Part shown: positions 16,335 through 24,278 of the stretch, piece after piece
Position numbering within the stretch: position 1 is the first letter of the stretch
How the letters are laid out: each line of letters opens with the position of its first letter
DNA from: Trinickia terrae
GTDB taxonomy: Bacteria; Pseudomonadota; Gammaproteobacteria; Burkholderiales; Burkholderiaceae
DNA: 64,000 nucleotides
NCBI RefSeq assembly: GCF_005144415.1
Contig: NZ_SWJE01000001.1
Location: 186,001-250,000 of the forward strand
Reading direction: 5' to 3'
Notes under the pieces: model-generated
The model's input: only the letters and a program-made list of their open reading frames with translations
The model's database searches: none
Told to the model about the DNA's origin: nothing
Program-made: the position numbers and the translations under genes

Positions 16335-16380
16335 GATCGGAGTTGGCGCTTTAGCGCTTACTTCAGCGCCTACCCCGATC
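16335..16380 (-). repeat. hairpin-plus-RBS repeat, copy 2
   Basis: On the plus strand the arms are GATCGGAGTTGGCGCT (16335-16350) and AGCGCCTACCCCGATC (16365-16380), a 16-bp stem with the same two imperfect positions as copy 1 (7 and 10). Read on the minus strand it ends AACTCCGATCGACAAGAGACACAT, giving an AAGAG ribosome-binding site for the monooxygenase ATG at 16318. It lies inside the 103-bp gap between the dioxygenase and monooxygenase genes. Confidence 0.75.
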
Positions 16381-16421
16381 TCGGTGGAGGCCTGTGTGCT
16401 GAGCGCCGACGGCTGCGGGCC

Positions 16422-17465
16422 TTAAGCGCGTACTTCTTCGACGAGATAACCGAGGCGGGCAAGCACCTCGCGATCCGTCATCATGAAGAGCCGGGCATTT
16501 CCGCTTGAGGCGCGATGCGATACCCAGTTCCAGTGCGGAACGGTGAAGACGTCGTTTGGCCGCCAGCGGATTTCCGTCGATCCGATCTGGGATTCGCCTT
16601 CTCCTTCCAGCACGGCAACGATCGTGTTGTAGGTGGTTCTGCGTGCGACCGTCCGAGCGTTCGCGGACAGCTCGAGTGCATAGCAGTCGATGGTGGGCAT
16701 CACTGAGCCGCCACTCGTGGGGTGGGTATATCGCACGGTCTTGGAGCCGTCGGCGGCAGCCGGCATGCTTTCGAAGGTGCGACACATGGATTCCCACGTA
16801 TAGCGCAGCAGCGGGAACGCAGTGCCTTCAGGAATTAGCCCCTGAGGCGACATGCCGGCCTGCGCGAAAGCATTACCCGCGACAGACGGCGGTGGCGAAG
16901 CCGTGCGGCCGCCGGCCGGTCCCGGTTCGAACGATACGATGCCCAGATCGAACAGCGCGAGGGGCAGGTCGAGTCCGTCGAGCCAGACCATGCGATCGTC
17001 GCCGTTATTGACGTGACCATGCCAGCACATGGGAGGCGTCAGAATGAGGTCGCCCCTCTTCATCGGCACATGCTCGCCGTTGACGGTGGTGGTCGCCGAG
17101 CTGCCCTCGAGGATCATCCGGATGGCTGAAAGCCGATGGCGATGTTCGTGCGCGTGCTCGTGCGGTCCGAGGATCTGCAACGCGGCATTGAGGTTCGTCG
17201 TGGTTTTCACCTTGCCGCCGAACGCCGGGTTGACCAGCAGCAACACGCGCCGCTCGGCATCTTCCATCTGCACTTCGGTCGCCGCTCGTTCGATCATGGG
17301 CAGCATGGATTGCCAAGGCCAGATGAACGCCGTATCGGGCGCGGTCGGCTCGCGTGTCATCAGGGTCTTGAACCTGTCCCAAAGGGGCTGAACATGGACG
17401 CTTTCGAGCGCTGCAATCAGGTCGCGATAGTCAGGCTGGGCGGGAGCCGGAGTGGCTTTTTGCAT
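16422..17465 (-). CDS. gentisate 1,2-dioxygenase
   Basis: The 347-residue bicupin has the usual gentisate-dioxygenase length and metal site in the N-terminal cupin: HEHRHRLSAIRMILEGSSAT (around residue 105) supplies His-x-His, and TPPMCWHGHVNNG the third His. It cleaves gentisate between C1 and C2 to maleylpyruvate in the cytoplasm. It is the first gene of the minus-strand trio with the ring hydroxylase and FAH hydrolase. The 144 bp upstream (17466-17609) contain a direct repeat of CCGCGTTT and probably the promoter. The sequence contrasts with the bicupin at 5.3 kb, whose metal site is in the other domain. Confidence 0.85.
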   Translation of the reverse strand: MQKATPAPAQPDYRDLIAALESVHVQPLWDRFKTLMTREPTAPDTAFIWPWQSMLPMIERAATEVQMEDAERRVLLLVNPAFGGKVKTTTNLNAALQILGPHEHAHEHRHRLSAIRMILEGSSATTTVNGEHVPMKRGDLILTPPMCWHGHVNNGDDRMVWLDGLDLPLALFDLGIVSFEPGPAGGRTASPPPSVAGNAFAQAGMSPQGLIPEGTAFPLLRYTWESMCRTFESMPAAADGSKTVRYTHPTSGGSVMPTIDCYALELSANARTVARRTTYNTIVAVLEGEGESQIGSTEIRWRPNDVFTVPHWNWVSHRASSGNARLFMMTDREVLARLGYLVEEVRA

Positions 17466-17609
17466 GATCGAGCGATTGTCTCTAGTAGTTTTGATGGCTC
17501 CATACTAGGACGCAAATTTCGGAATGAACGCCGCGTTTTTCAACTCCGCGTTTCAAAATTGGAACGCTCTCGACGTTGTTCCCCCTTTTTGCCTCATTTC
17601 CTGTCGCTC

Positions 17610-18887
17610 CTATCGCGCGGCCGCGGCAGCAGGGCCGACATACTCCACGCGCGGCCGCACCAGGAATCCGGCAAGTCGCTGCTCGAATGCGTGGGCCAAC
17701 CATCCCGCGGTGCGGCTGAGTGCCATCAGCGCTCCCGTGCTGCGGGGCGGCAACTGAAGCGCTATTGTCATGCCGGCAAGTCCGACGCTCAAACTCGGCA
17801 TCGCGCCGAGCTTGGTGCGGGCGGCTCGAATCGAGGCAAGCACGACTTCCGCTTGCTTGTTCTTCTTGGCGTGCGCGTGAAGCATCCTCAGCAGGAAAGC
17901 GGCGCGGGGATCGCCGTCGGGATAGATAGCGTGGTTGTAGCCGGGCAGGGGGTGTTTGCGCAGCATGATCTCCCGCAAGCCATCCACGTATTTCGCCGGT
18001 GTGGTGAATTGACGAAACATGTCTTCGGCAAGATCGCAACCGAGACCGGTCATCATCCCCTCAAATGCACCGAGGGCCGAACTGACGCATGAGTAAATAT
18101 CGGCGCCCGCCGACGCGGCAATGCGAGCGACAAAGGTGGACGGCGCCAGCTCATGATCGGCGCAGATGATCAGCACGGCGTTCAGCAACGCGACGTTGTC
18201 CGGGCTGGGTTCGAGGTCGAGGCTGTCGCACAGCCACTCGGCAAATGAAGCTTGCGCTCTCGCTGGCTCGAAGCGTGAATGCGTTCGCAGGAAGCCGAGC
18301 ATGGACGCCATCACCTGCATGAGTTGGCGTGCCGCAAGTGCAGACGTTCCGGAACTGAGTTCGGCGTTGGCGCCGTTGCATATCGCCAGCGCTTCCACGC
18401 TCAACGAGAAGAGTCGCCGCGTATTGCCGCGGCCCGCTGCCGCGGCGATGGAATTCAAAAAACCATCGAATGCCGGCGGCAGTGGTTGAACTGGCCAAGA
18501 GGGGGACTGCACCGGCAGTACGCCACCCCAGAGCAGTTCTATGCAGTCTTCGAAAGTATGTCCACCGCGCGCCAAATCTATTGCCAGCATGCCGCGGTAG
18601 CGTGGCCCTTCATTCGTGATTGCGGTAATGCTGCTCTTCAATACGGGCTCGCCGCCGATTCGCAGCGCGCGCTGAGCCGTTTGCACGCGAGGACGATCCT
18701 TGCGTCCGCGCATCAACAGCACCTCGACATCCTGTCGATAGTACAGGCTGCCTTTGTGCCCCGGGGGGGCGCTGACGGCCCGAATCAACCCGCGGCTCAC
18801 GTACGAGTAAAGCGTTTGCGGCTTGACCGCCAACACGGCCATGGCGGTTTTGGCGTCAATCAGTTCGTTTGGGATGTCTTCTTTCAT
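17610..18887 (-). CDS. citrate synthase-like protein with N-terminal helix-turn-helix, catalytic residues altered
   Basis: The 425-residue protein starts with an excisionase/MerR-like HTH (AKTAMAVLAVKPQTLYSYVS, then YYRQDVEVLLMR) and continues as a citrate-synthase fold. The helix ICADHELAPSTFVARIAAS keeps one active-site His, but where citrate synthases read PLHGG this protein has ALGAFEGMM, and the Asp-containing end motif RPxxDF is RPRVEYVGP. Normal citrate synthesis is therefore doubtful. Similar proteins in Burkholderiales are annotated as citrate synthase family. A metabolite-sensing regulator is a reasonable guess. It lies 22 bp from the LysR gene on the same strand. Confidence 0.7.
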   Translation of the reverse strand: MKEDIPNELIDAKTAMAVLAVKPQTLYSYVSRGLIRAVSAPPGHKGSLYYRQDVEVLLMRGRKDRPRVQTAQRALRIGGEPVLKSSITAITNEGPRYRGMLAIDLARGGHTFEDCIELLWGGVLPVQSPSWPVQPLPPAFDGFLNSIAAAAGRGNTRRLFSLSVEALAICNGANAELSSGTSALAARQLMQVMASMLGFLRTHSRFEPARAQASFAEWLCDSLDLEPSPDNVALLNAVLIICADHELAPSTFVARIAASAGADIYSCVSSALGAFEGMMTGLGCDLAEDMFRQFTTPAKYVDGLREIMLRKHPLPGYNHAIYPDGDPRAAFLLRMLHAHAKKNKQAEVVLASIRAARTKLGAMPSLSVGLAGMTIALQLPPRSTGALMALSRTAGWLAHAFEQRLAGFLVRPRVEYVGPAAAAAR

Positions 18888-18909
18888 CTAGTTGCCGTGC
18901 ATTGGCGCG

Positions 18910-19788
18910 TTACCGTCCCAGACGTTCCCGGAGGAATTCGATGAATCGCTGCGTTTTGGCCGGCAACATGCGGGTTTCCGTGATGGCATAGACCGGCATC
19001 GGTACGCCGTGCCATGCGGGCATGATGAGACGCAGCCGGCCGCTCGCCAGTTCGTCAGCGACGATCTCCTCGGGCGTCAAGATGATGCCCATGTCGAGCG
19101 TTGCCAGACGACGGATTAGGCCCACGTTGTTGAGCGTGAATCTCCCTCCCGCCGAAACTCTGACGGTTTGTTTGCCGTCGTGCAATGTCCAGAAACCCAA
19201 ACCCGTCTTCAACATGGACAGGCACTCGTGCTTTTCAAGGTCGGCGGGCTCTTTGGGCTCGCCCGAGCGTTCGAGGTAGCCGGACGAGGCATAAAGGCGT
19301 GGCTGGAGCAAGGCCAACTGGCGGGCAATCAGTTGAGAATTCTCGGACTCCCCCATGCGTATCGCGACGTCAAAGGGCTCGCCGACTAAATCGACGCGCC
19401 GAGGCGTCAGGTCGAAATCGAAAGCGATCCCCGGATAGAGGCTCGCGAATTCCGCGATCAAGGGCGCCAAGTAGGTCACGGCGAAGTCCACCGGCAACGA
19501 GGCCCGAAGTACGCCGCTCGGTTGCGCGAGCATCTCGCCGAGTTGTTCGTGCGCCAGTCGGGCTTCATCGACGATGCGCTTGCAGCGCTCGAAATAGAGC
19601 CTGCCTGCTTCGGTCAGCTCGACCTTGCGCGTCGTGCGATGCAGCAGGCGCAGCCCGATCGCCTTCTCCAGCACACTGATCCGCCGGGACAAGGTCGAGT
19701 TGGGAATCCCGATTGCGTCGGCAGCCCCTCGAAAGCCCTTAGCTTTCACGACCTCTACGAACAAGGCCATGTCGTTCAGATATTCCAC
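18910..19788 (-). CDS. LysR-family transcriptional regulator, divergent from the old-yellow-enzyme operon
   Basis: The 292-residue protein has the LysR helix-turn-helix at residues about 18-37 (GFRGAADAIGIPNSTLSRRI), SVLEKAIGLRLLHRTTRKVELT, and the C-terminal effector domain (FDVAIRMGESENSQLIARQL). It belongs to the CrgA/DmlR-like subgroup that commonly controls a divergent operon. The neighbour is an ene-reductase operon starting at 20046, and the intergenic region contains an exact 8+6+8 palindrome suited to a LysR dimer. Transcription probably continues into the citrate-synthase-like gene. The 21 bp between them leaves no room for a separate promoter. Confidence 0.87.
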   Translation of the reverse strand: MEYLNDMALFVEVVKAKGFRGAADAIGIPNSTLSRRISVLEKAIGLRLLHRTTRKVELTEAGRLYFERCKRIVDEARLAHEQLGEMLAQPSGVLRASLPVDFAVTYLAPLIAEFASLYPGIAFDFDLTPRRVDLVGEPFDVAIRMGESENSQLIARQLALLQPRLYASSGYLERSGEPKEPADLEKHECLSMLKTGLGFWTLHDGKQTVRVSAGGRFTLNNVGLIRRLATLDMGIILTPEEIVADELASGRLRLIMPAWHGVPMPVYAITETRMLPAKTQRFIEFLRERLGR

Positions 19789-19877
19789 CGTGATTGCTCC
19801 GTTCAGGGATCAATTTACTGCGGCCTCGGAGCAATTGCCGGCTCTACTTGGGAAGCATTGCGGCGGCCAGTGAATCG

Positions 19878-19899
19878 ATTGATCCGGAATTGGATCAAT
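19878..19899. promoter_or_regulatory. palindromic operator candidate in the LysR/ene-reductase divergent region
   Basis: ATTGATCC (19878-19885), six bases, then GGATCAAT (19892-19899) form an exact dyad in the 257-bp gap between the LysR start (19788) and the old-yellow-enzyme start (20046). Further GATCAAT and TTATCC half-site-like motifs lie on each side. Placement and symmetry fit autoregulation and activation by the divergent LysR protein. The rest of the gap shows no gene. Confidence 0.5.
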
Positions 19900-20045
19900 G
19901 TTATCCAAATGGACGTATTTATTCCAACTGAAATGAAAGCGATGATGCCTCCCCAGAAGAGCCCGGGCGGGCATTTCAAGGGACGCTTTCGCAGGCACTG
20001 AAGCCGACCCGTCTTTCCATCTCACTCACTTTCACGATCACACCC

Positions 20046-21110
20046 ATGAGTCAGCTGTTTACTTCCGTTCGTGTCGGGCGCTACACCCTGTCCAACCGCC
20101 TTGTCATGGCGCCGATGACGCGCTCGCGCGCCCAGTTCGACGGTACGCCTGGGGAACTCGCCGCCGAATACTATGCGCAGCGCGCCAGCGTCGGCCTCAT
20201 TGTTACGGAAGGCACCCAGCCATCGGACGATGGTCAGGGCTATCTCGCCACGCCGGGCATCTACAGCGACGCGCATGTCGCTGGTTGGAGCAAGACCACC
20301 GCTGCCGTGCATGCGAAGGGTGCTCATCTGTTCATCCAGCTCATGCACGCCGGCCGCATGTCGCACCCCGACAACACGACGCATCATCGGCAGGGCGTCG
20401 CGCCTTCGGCCATCGCGCCGGGTACGCAGATGTTCACGCCGACCGGCATGCAGGACATCCCCGTGCCGCGCGCTTTATCCCAGGAGGACGTGCGCGATAC
20501 CGTCCTGGACTTCCGCTATGCGGCTCGCCGCGCCATCGAAGCCGGTGCGGACGGCGTCGAAATCCACGGCGCGAACGCCTACCTCATCCAGCAGTTCTTT
20601 GCGCCGAGCGCCAATACGCGCACCGATGAGTACGGCGGTTCGATCGAGAACCGCGCGCGCTTTGCCATCGAGGTGGCCGCCGCGATCGCCGAGGAGATCG
20701 GCGAGGATCGTACCGCCATCCGCCTGTCGCCCGGCACGACGATGTGGGGCATCGACGAAGGCGCGGAAGGTCCGGACCTCTACCGCTATCTGGCCACCGA
20801 GCTCGACAAGCTCGGTCTTGCCTATCTGCACATCATGCACCAGGGCAACGAGCCGCTGCTGGCCGACATTCGCAAGCTCTGGAAGGGCACGCTGATCCTG
20901 AACAGGCCGGGGCGCCCGCGCGATGGAATCGGGGCCGATGTGGCCTCGGGGCTGGCCGATCTGGAAGCCTACGGCCAGATGGTGTTGGCGAACCCGGATT
21001 TCGTGGCTCGGCTGAAGAGCAACGCGCCGATGAACGAAGCGAACCGCAATGGTTTCTTCGGCGGTACGGAGCAGGGTTACATCGACTACCCGACGCTGGC
21101 GGCGCAGTGA
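20046..21110 (+). CDS. nemA: old yellow enzyme family ene-reductase (N-ethylmaleimide reductase type)
   Basis: The 354-residue FMN-dependent TIM barrel shows the OYE hallmarks: LVMAPMTRSRA near the N-terminus, the substrate-binding HGANAYLIQQFFAPSANTRT (His/Asn pair, around residue 180), DEYGGSIENRARF, and the C-terminal MVLANPDFVARLK. Such enzymes reduce electron-poor C=C bonds or nitro groups with NAD(P)H. It leads a run of GST, pirin, isochorismatase-like and SDR genes, a combination usual in detoxification of quinones and other electrophiles. It could also reduce a diene-diacid from the ring-cleavage cluster, but that is speculation. Confidence 0.87.
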   Translation: MSQLFTSVRVGRYTLSNRLVMAPMTRSRAQFDGTPGELAAEYYAQRASVGLIVTEGTQPSDDGQGYLATPGIYSDAHVAGWSKTTAAVHAKGAHLFIQLMHAGRMSHPDNTTHHRQGVAPSAIAPGTQMFTPTGMQDIPVPRALSQEDVRDTVLDFRYAARRAIEAGADGVEIHGANAYLIQQFFAPSANTRTDEYGGSIENRARFAIEVAAAIAEEIGEDRTAIRLSPGTTMWGIDEGAEGPDLYRYLATELDKLGLAYLHIMHQGNEPLLADIRKLWKGTLILNRPGRPRDGIGADVASGLADLEAYGQMVLANPDFVARLKSNAPMNEANRNGFFGGTEQGYIDYPTLAAQ

Positions 21111-21141
21111 TCTCACCGCACCCTATCTCGAGGACATCGCC

Positions 21142-21744
21142 GTGAAGCTCTACTACGCTCCCTCTACCTGCTCGCTGGCCCCGCACATCGCGCTGCGCGA
21201 ATTCAGGCAGGAATTTTCCCTGGTCAAGTTCGACATGCGTACCCGGCTGCTCGACAACGGCACCGACCTGTTCAGTGTGAACGGCAAGGGCATGGTGCCG
21301 GTGCTCGAACTGGACGACGGCCAGCGGCTGACCGAGGTCGCCGCCATCCTCCAGTGCATCGCCGACCTCACCCCCCAGGCGCATCCGCGCTCGGACGATC
21401 CGCTGTGGAAGTACCGGGTCATGGAGTGGCTGAACTTCATCGCCACGGAGATCCACAAGATCTTCTGGCCCATCTTCCACGGGGGGGCCGAGGACGAGAA
21501 CGCCAAGGCTCGCCAGAAACTTGCGCAGAGCTTCGCCTGGGCGGCGGGCCAGTTGGGCGATCGACCTTACTTGATGGGTGAGCACTTTTCGGTCGTGGAC
21601 GCCTACTTCTTCGTCGTTCTGAACTGGGCGAAACCGGGCGGCGTTGACCTCAGCGCGTGGCCCGCGCTGGGCGACCACATGCGGCGGATGCGCGAGCGGC
21701 CCGCTGTGGCCGACGCTATGCGCGCCGAAGGGCTGCTTCGCTGA
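21142..21744 (+). CDS. glutathione S-transferase, beta-class-like
   Basis: GTG at 21142 behind TCGAGGACATCGCC gives a 200-residue protein beginning (M)KLYYAPSTCSLAPHIALRE, the N-terminal thioredoxin-like domain of beta-class bacterial GSTs with the Cys in STCSLAPH. KGMVPVLELDDGQRLTEVAA holds the cis-Pro and the Glu-Ala/Thr glutathione-binding site. The C-terminal helical domain includes LMGEHFSVVDAYFFVVLNW. It is not of the zeta (maleylpyruvate isomerase) type. It lies 31 bp after the ene-reductase and probably conjugates electrophiles handled by the operon. Confidence 0.85.
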   Translation: MKLYYAPSTCSLAPHIALREFRQEFSLVKFDMRTRLLDNGTDLFSVNGKGMVPVLELDDGQRLTEVAAILQCIADLTPQAHPRSDDPLWKYRVMEWLNFIATEIHKIFWPIFHGGAEDENAKARQKLAQSFAWAAGQLGDRPYLMGEHFSVVDAYFFVVLNWAKPGGVDLSAWPALGDHMRRMRERPAVADAMRAEGLLR

Positions 21745-21754
21745 GGCGCACATC

Positions 21755-22501
21755 ATGACGACGACCTTCACCACCGCCCCCGTGCAACGTGCCAACCACG
21801 GCAGCCACTTCCGCGCCTACGGCCTGCGCGGCGTGGCCGGGCTGATCGACCCGTTCGTCGGCGTCGATCACGCTTGGATGAGCGCGCCGACTTTTCCACC
21901 GCATCCCCATGCTGGTTTCTCGGCGGTGTCCTATGTGTTTCTCGGCTCGGAAACGGGTATCGACAACCGCGACTCAATTGGTACCCGCAACCTGATTCAG
22001 CCTGGAGGCCTGCACTGGACGACGGCTGGAAGCGGCGTCGTCCACGAGGAAGTTCCGGCGGAGACCGGCAAGACCGTCCATTCGCTGCAGATCTTCGTCG
22101 GTCTCGCTCGCGAGCGGCAAGGCATGGCGCCGTTCGCATTGAGTGTGGAACCGCAGGACGTGCCACTGGTTCAACTGCCCGGGGTCAAGGTGCGCGTGCC
22201 GGCGGGCAGCTTTAACGGCACGCGGTCCCCGCTGAATCCGCCCACCGACGTGACGATGCTCGACATTTCGCTGGACGAGGGGGCCGAACTCGTGCTGCCC
22301 GTCGAGGCTGGACATTGTGCTTTCGTCATGCCGATCTTCGGCGCGGCGACGGTGGATGGCCAGAGCTTCGAACGCGACGATCTCAAGCTCCCGGTATTTC
22401 CGGCACAAGCCACGCCTCGTGCGATCACGCTCCGGGCATTCAATGGCAGCGCGAAGGTCATGTTTTTTTCCGGTGCGCCGTTGCGCATCGCTTCAATTTA
22501 G
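21755..22501 (+). CDS. pirin family protein
   Basis: ATG at 21755, 10 bp after the GST stop, gives 248 residues. The bicupin pirin signature is clear: PPHPHAGFSAVSYVFLG (His-x-His metal ligands, around residue 48) and GSGVVHEEVPAETGKTVHSL (His...Glu ligands). Bacterial pirins bind Fe and some oxidise quercetin; others act as redox-responsive regulators. In this operon a role in electrophile or quinone stress is likely, but the activity is undetermined. Confidence 0.85.
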   Translation: MTTTFTTAPVQRANHGSHFRAYGLRGVAGLIDPFVGVDHAWMSAPTFPPHPHAGFSAVSYVFLGSETGIDNRDSIGTRNLIQPGGLHWTTAGSGVVHEEVPAETGKTVHSLQIFVGLARERQGMAPFALSVEPQDVPLVQLPGVKVRVPAGSFNGTRSPLNPPTDVTMLDISLDEGAELVLPVEAGHCAFVMPIFGAATVDGQSFERDDLKLPVFPAQATPRAITLRAFNGSAKVMFFSGAPLRIASI

Positions 22502-22518
22502 GTTCGGAGGATTCCGTC

Positions 22519-23106
22519 ATGGCTTATGAACGATTCACCTGCGATAACGCCGCGGTACTGTTGATCGACCACCAGGTCGGCACCATGAGCTGGGTGCATT
22601 CCATCGCCTTCGAGGAAATGAAACGCAACGCGCTGATGCTGGCGAAGACCGCCCGCATCCTGAAGATGCCGGTCGTCCTGACCTCGAGCATGGAGGAGTA
22701 CGCGCAGGGACCGCTGTTGAGCGAACTGGAAACCATCCTGCCGGCAGAATTCGCCGCCCGCATCAAACGCGCCGGCGTCGTCAACGCGATGGAGGACGAG
22801 CATTTCGCCGCGGCGGTCAAGGCGACTGGGCGAAAAAAGATCATCGTCGCCGGCGTCACCAACGACGTGTGCACGGTGTTTCCCGCTTTGAGCCTGTTGA
22901 GCGACGGTTACGAAGTGCAAGTCATCGCCGACGCCGGCGGTTCGCCGGCCAAGATCGCCGATGACATGGCCTTGCGTCGTATGGAAAGGGCGGGCGTCAC
23001 CCTGTCCAGTACGAATCAGGTGATCGCCGAACTCGCCGGCAGTTGGGGCACGCCCGAAGGGATGGAGATAGCGCAAAACGTGCTGATGCCGGCATTGCAG
23101 GGATAA
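22519..23106 (+). CDS. isochorismatase-like cysteine hydrolase (YcaC type)
   Basis: ATG at 22519 behind TTCGGAGGATTCCGTC gives 195 residues of the isochorismatase fold. The catalytic Asp is in AAVLLIDHQVGTMSW, and the nucleophilic Cys is in KKIIVAGVTNDVCTVFPAL with the preceding cis-peptide VT. A Lys upstream (FAARIKRAGVVNAMED) fits the triad. The family hydrolyses amides or related compounds. It is most like YcaC, whose substrate is unknown. It belongs to the ene-reductase operon, 17 bp after the pirin gene. Confidence 0.82.
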   Translation: MAYERFTCDNAAVLLIDHQVGTMSWVHSIAFEEMKRNALMLAKTARILKMPVVLTSSMEEYAQGPLLSELETILPAEFAARIKRAGVVNAMEDEHFAAAVKATGRKKIIVAGVTNDVCTVFPALSLLSDGYEVQVIADAGGSPAKIADDMALRRMERAGVTLSSTNQVIAELAGSWGTPEGMEIAQNVLMPALQG

Positions 23107-23160
23107 GGTCGGGGAGCCAAATAGGGATCTCCATTTACTGCATTTTTGGAGGATGTGACA

Positions 23161-24054
23161 TTGAAGCGAAACAAGAGCGTGGTGTGGGATCGCATCGACG
23201 CCGCGAACCTCGACCTCCGAGGACTACAGGTCGCTGTCGTCGGGGGCACAGGCGGTATCGGCCGAGCGCTCAGCCGCTTCCTGGCATCGCGCGGTGCGAA
23301 CGTGGTGGTCGTGGGACAAACGTTCCGCGACGCTGGAACACCCGGGATCGAATTCATCCAGGCCGACCTGAGCCTGATGCGCGAGGCGCAACGTGTTGCT
23401 GCGCTGTTGCCGGCCGAAACGCTGGATCTGCTCGTGTTTACCACCGGAATCTTCGCTGCGCCCGAACGGCAGGAGACTCTGGAAGGAATCGAGCGCGACA
23501 TGGCCGTGAGCTATCTGAATCGGTTCGCGATTCTGCGCGCGATCGCGCCGAGGTTGGGAAGCGGGCAGCGCAAGTCGCCTATGAAGCCCCGCGTGTTCGT
23601 GATGGGCTACCCTGGCAGCGGCCAGATCGGCAACCCCGATGATCTCAATGCCGAAGGGTCGTACAAGGCGATGGCGGCTCACATGAACACCGTCGCGGGC
23701 AACGAGATGCTCGTGCTCCACGCGGCGAAGCAATATCCGCGCGCTGCGTTCTTCGGACTGAATCCCGGCCTGGTCAAGACGAATATCCGCGACAACTTCC
23801 TTGGTAAAGGTTCGCTCAAGTCGCGCGTTACGGAGGCGCTGATCGGGCTGTTCACGCCTTCGGCCGACACCTATGCCGAGCGCATCGCGCCGCTGCTGGT
23901 ATCGCCGGATATCGAGTGCGATAGCGGCGCCATGTTCAACAACAAGGGTGCGGCGATCCTGCCGTCGCCGGGACTGACGGAGGCGCATATTCGTCAGTTT
24001 ATGGCATCGTCAGAGGCGCTCTTGGTGCGAGTGGATTCGCGCGCGAGGTACTGA
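23161..24054 (+). CDS. SDR-like oxidoreductase lacking the usual Tyr-x-x-x-Lys
   Basis: No ATG is suitable. TTG at 23161, 7 bases after TTTGGAGGA, is the best start (297 residues). A Rossmann glycine motif is clear (VAVVGGTGGIGRALSRFLAS), followed by DLSLMREAQ, LLVFTTGIFA and PGLVKTNIRDNFLG, as in short-chain dehydrogenases related to WW-domain/retinol types. At the catalytic position I read EGSYKAMAAHMNTVAGNEML and cannot find Tyr-x-x-x-Lys, so catalysis may differ or be lost. It is the last gene of the + strand electrophile operon. Confidence 0.7.
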   Translation: MKRNKSVVWDRIDAANLDLRGLQVAVVGGTGGIGRALSRFLASRGANVVVVGQTFRDAGTPGIEFIQADLSLMREAQRVAALLPAETLDLLVFTTGIFAAPERQETLEGIERDMAVSYLNRFAILRAIAPRLGSGQRKSPMKPRVFVMGYPGSGQIGNPDDLNAEGSYKAMAAHMNTVAGNEMLVLHAAKQYPRAAFFGLNPGLVKTNIRDNFLGKGSLKSRVTEALIGLFTPSADTYAERIAPLLVSPDIECDSGAMFNNKGAAILPSPGLTEAHIRQFMASSEALLVRVDSRARY

Positions 24055-24074
24055 GCGGCCACGGCGTCGGCCTC

Positions 24075-24100
24075 GCATCGTTCCATTTTTTGAACGATGC
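24075..24100 (+). terminator. hairpin after the SDR gene
   Basis: GCATCGTTC (24075-24083) pairs exactly with GAACGATGC (24092-24100) around a T-rich 8-base loop, 20 bp after the SDR stop. It probably helps end the ene-reductase operon transcript. The remaining 178 bp up to the chemoreceptor gene show no gene. Confidence 0.5.
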
Positions 24101-24278
24101 GTTCCAGCAGCATTTGCCGTTGCTTTGACAGTTACGATCGGGTCAGGAGGCAATGTGATGCCTTGAGCCAACGCTTGGCAGCGTGCAGGCTCATGAGCGG
24201 CACACGCGAATACATCGTACCCGCCAAGCGACGGGATCCTGCTGAAACATCGAAAAACAAACGGCCCGCATCGCAGCA

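Noticed and set aside
21142-21744. GST as the missing maleylpyruvate isomerase of the gentisate operon
   Set aside because: The N-terminus KLYYAPSTCSLAPH is beta-class, and the gene belongs to the ene-reductase operon 4 kb away on the other strand.
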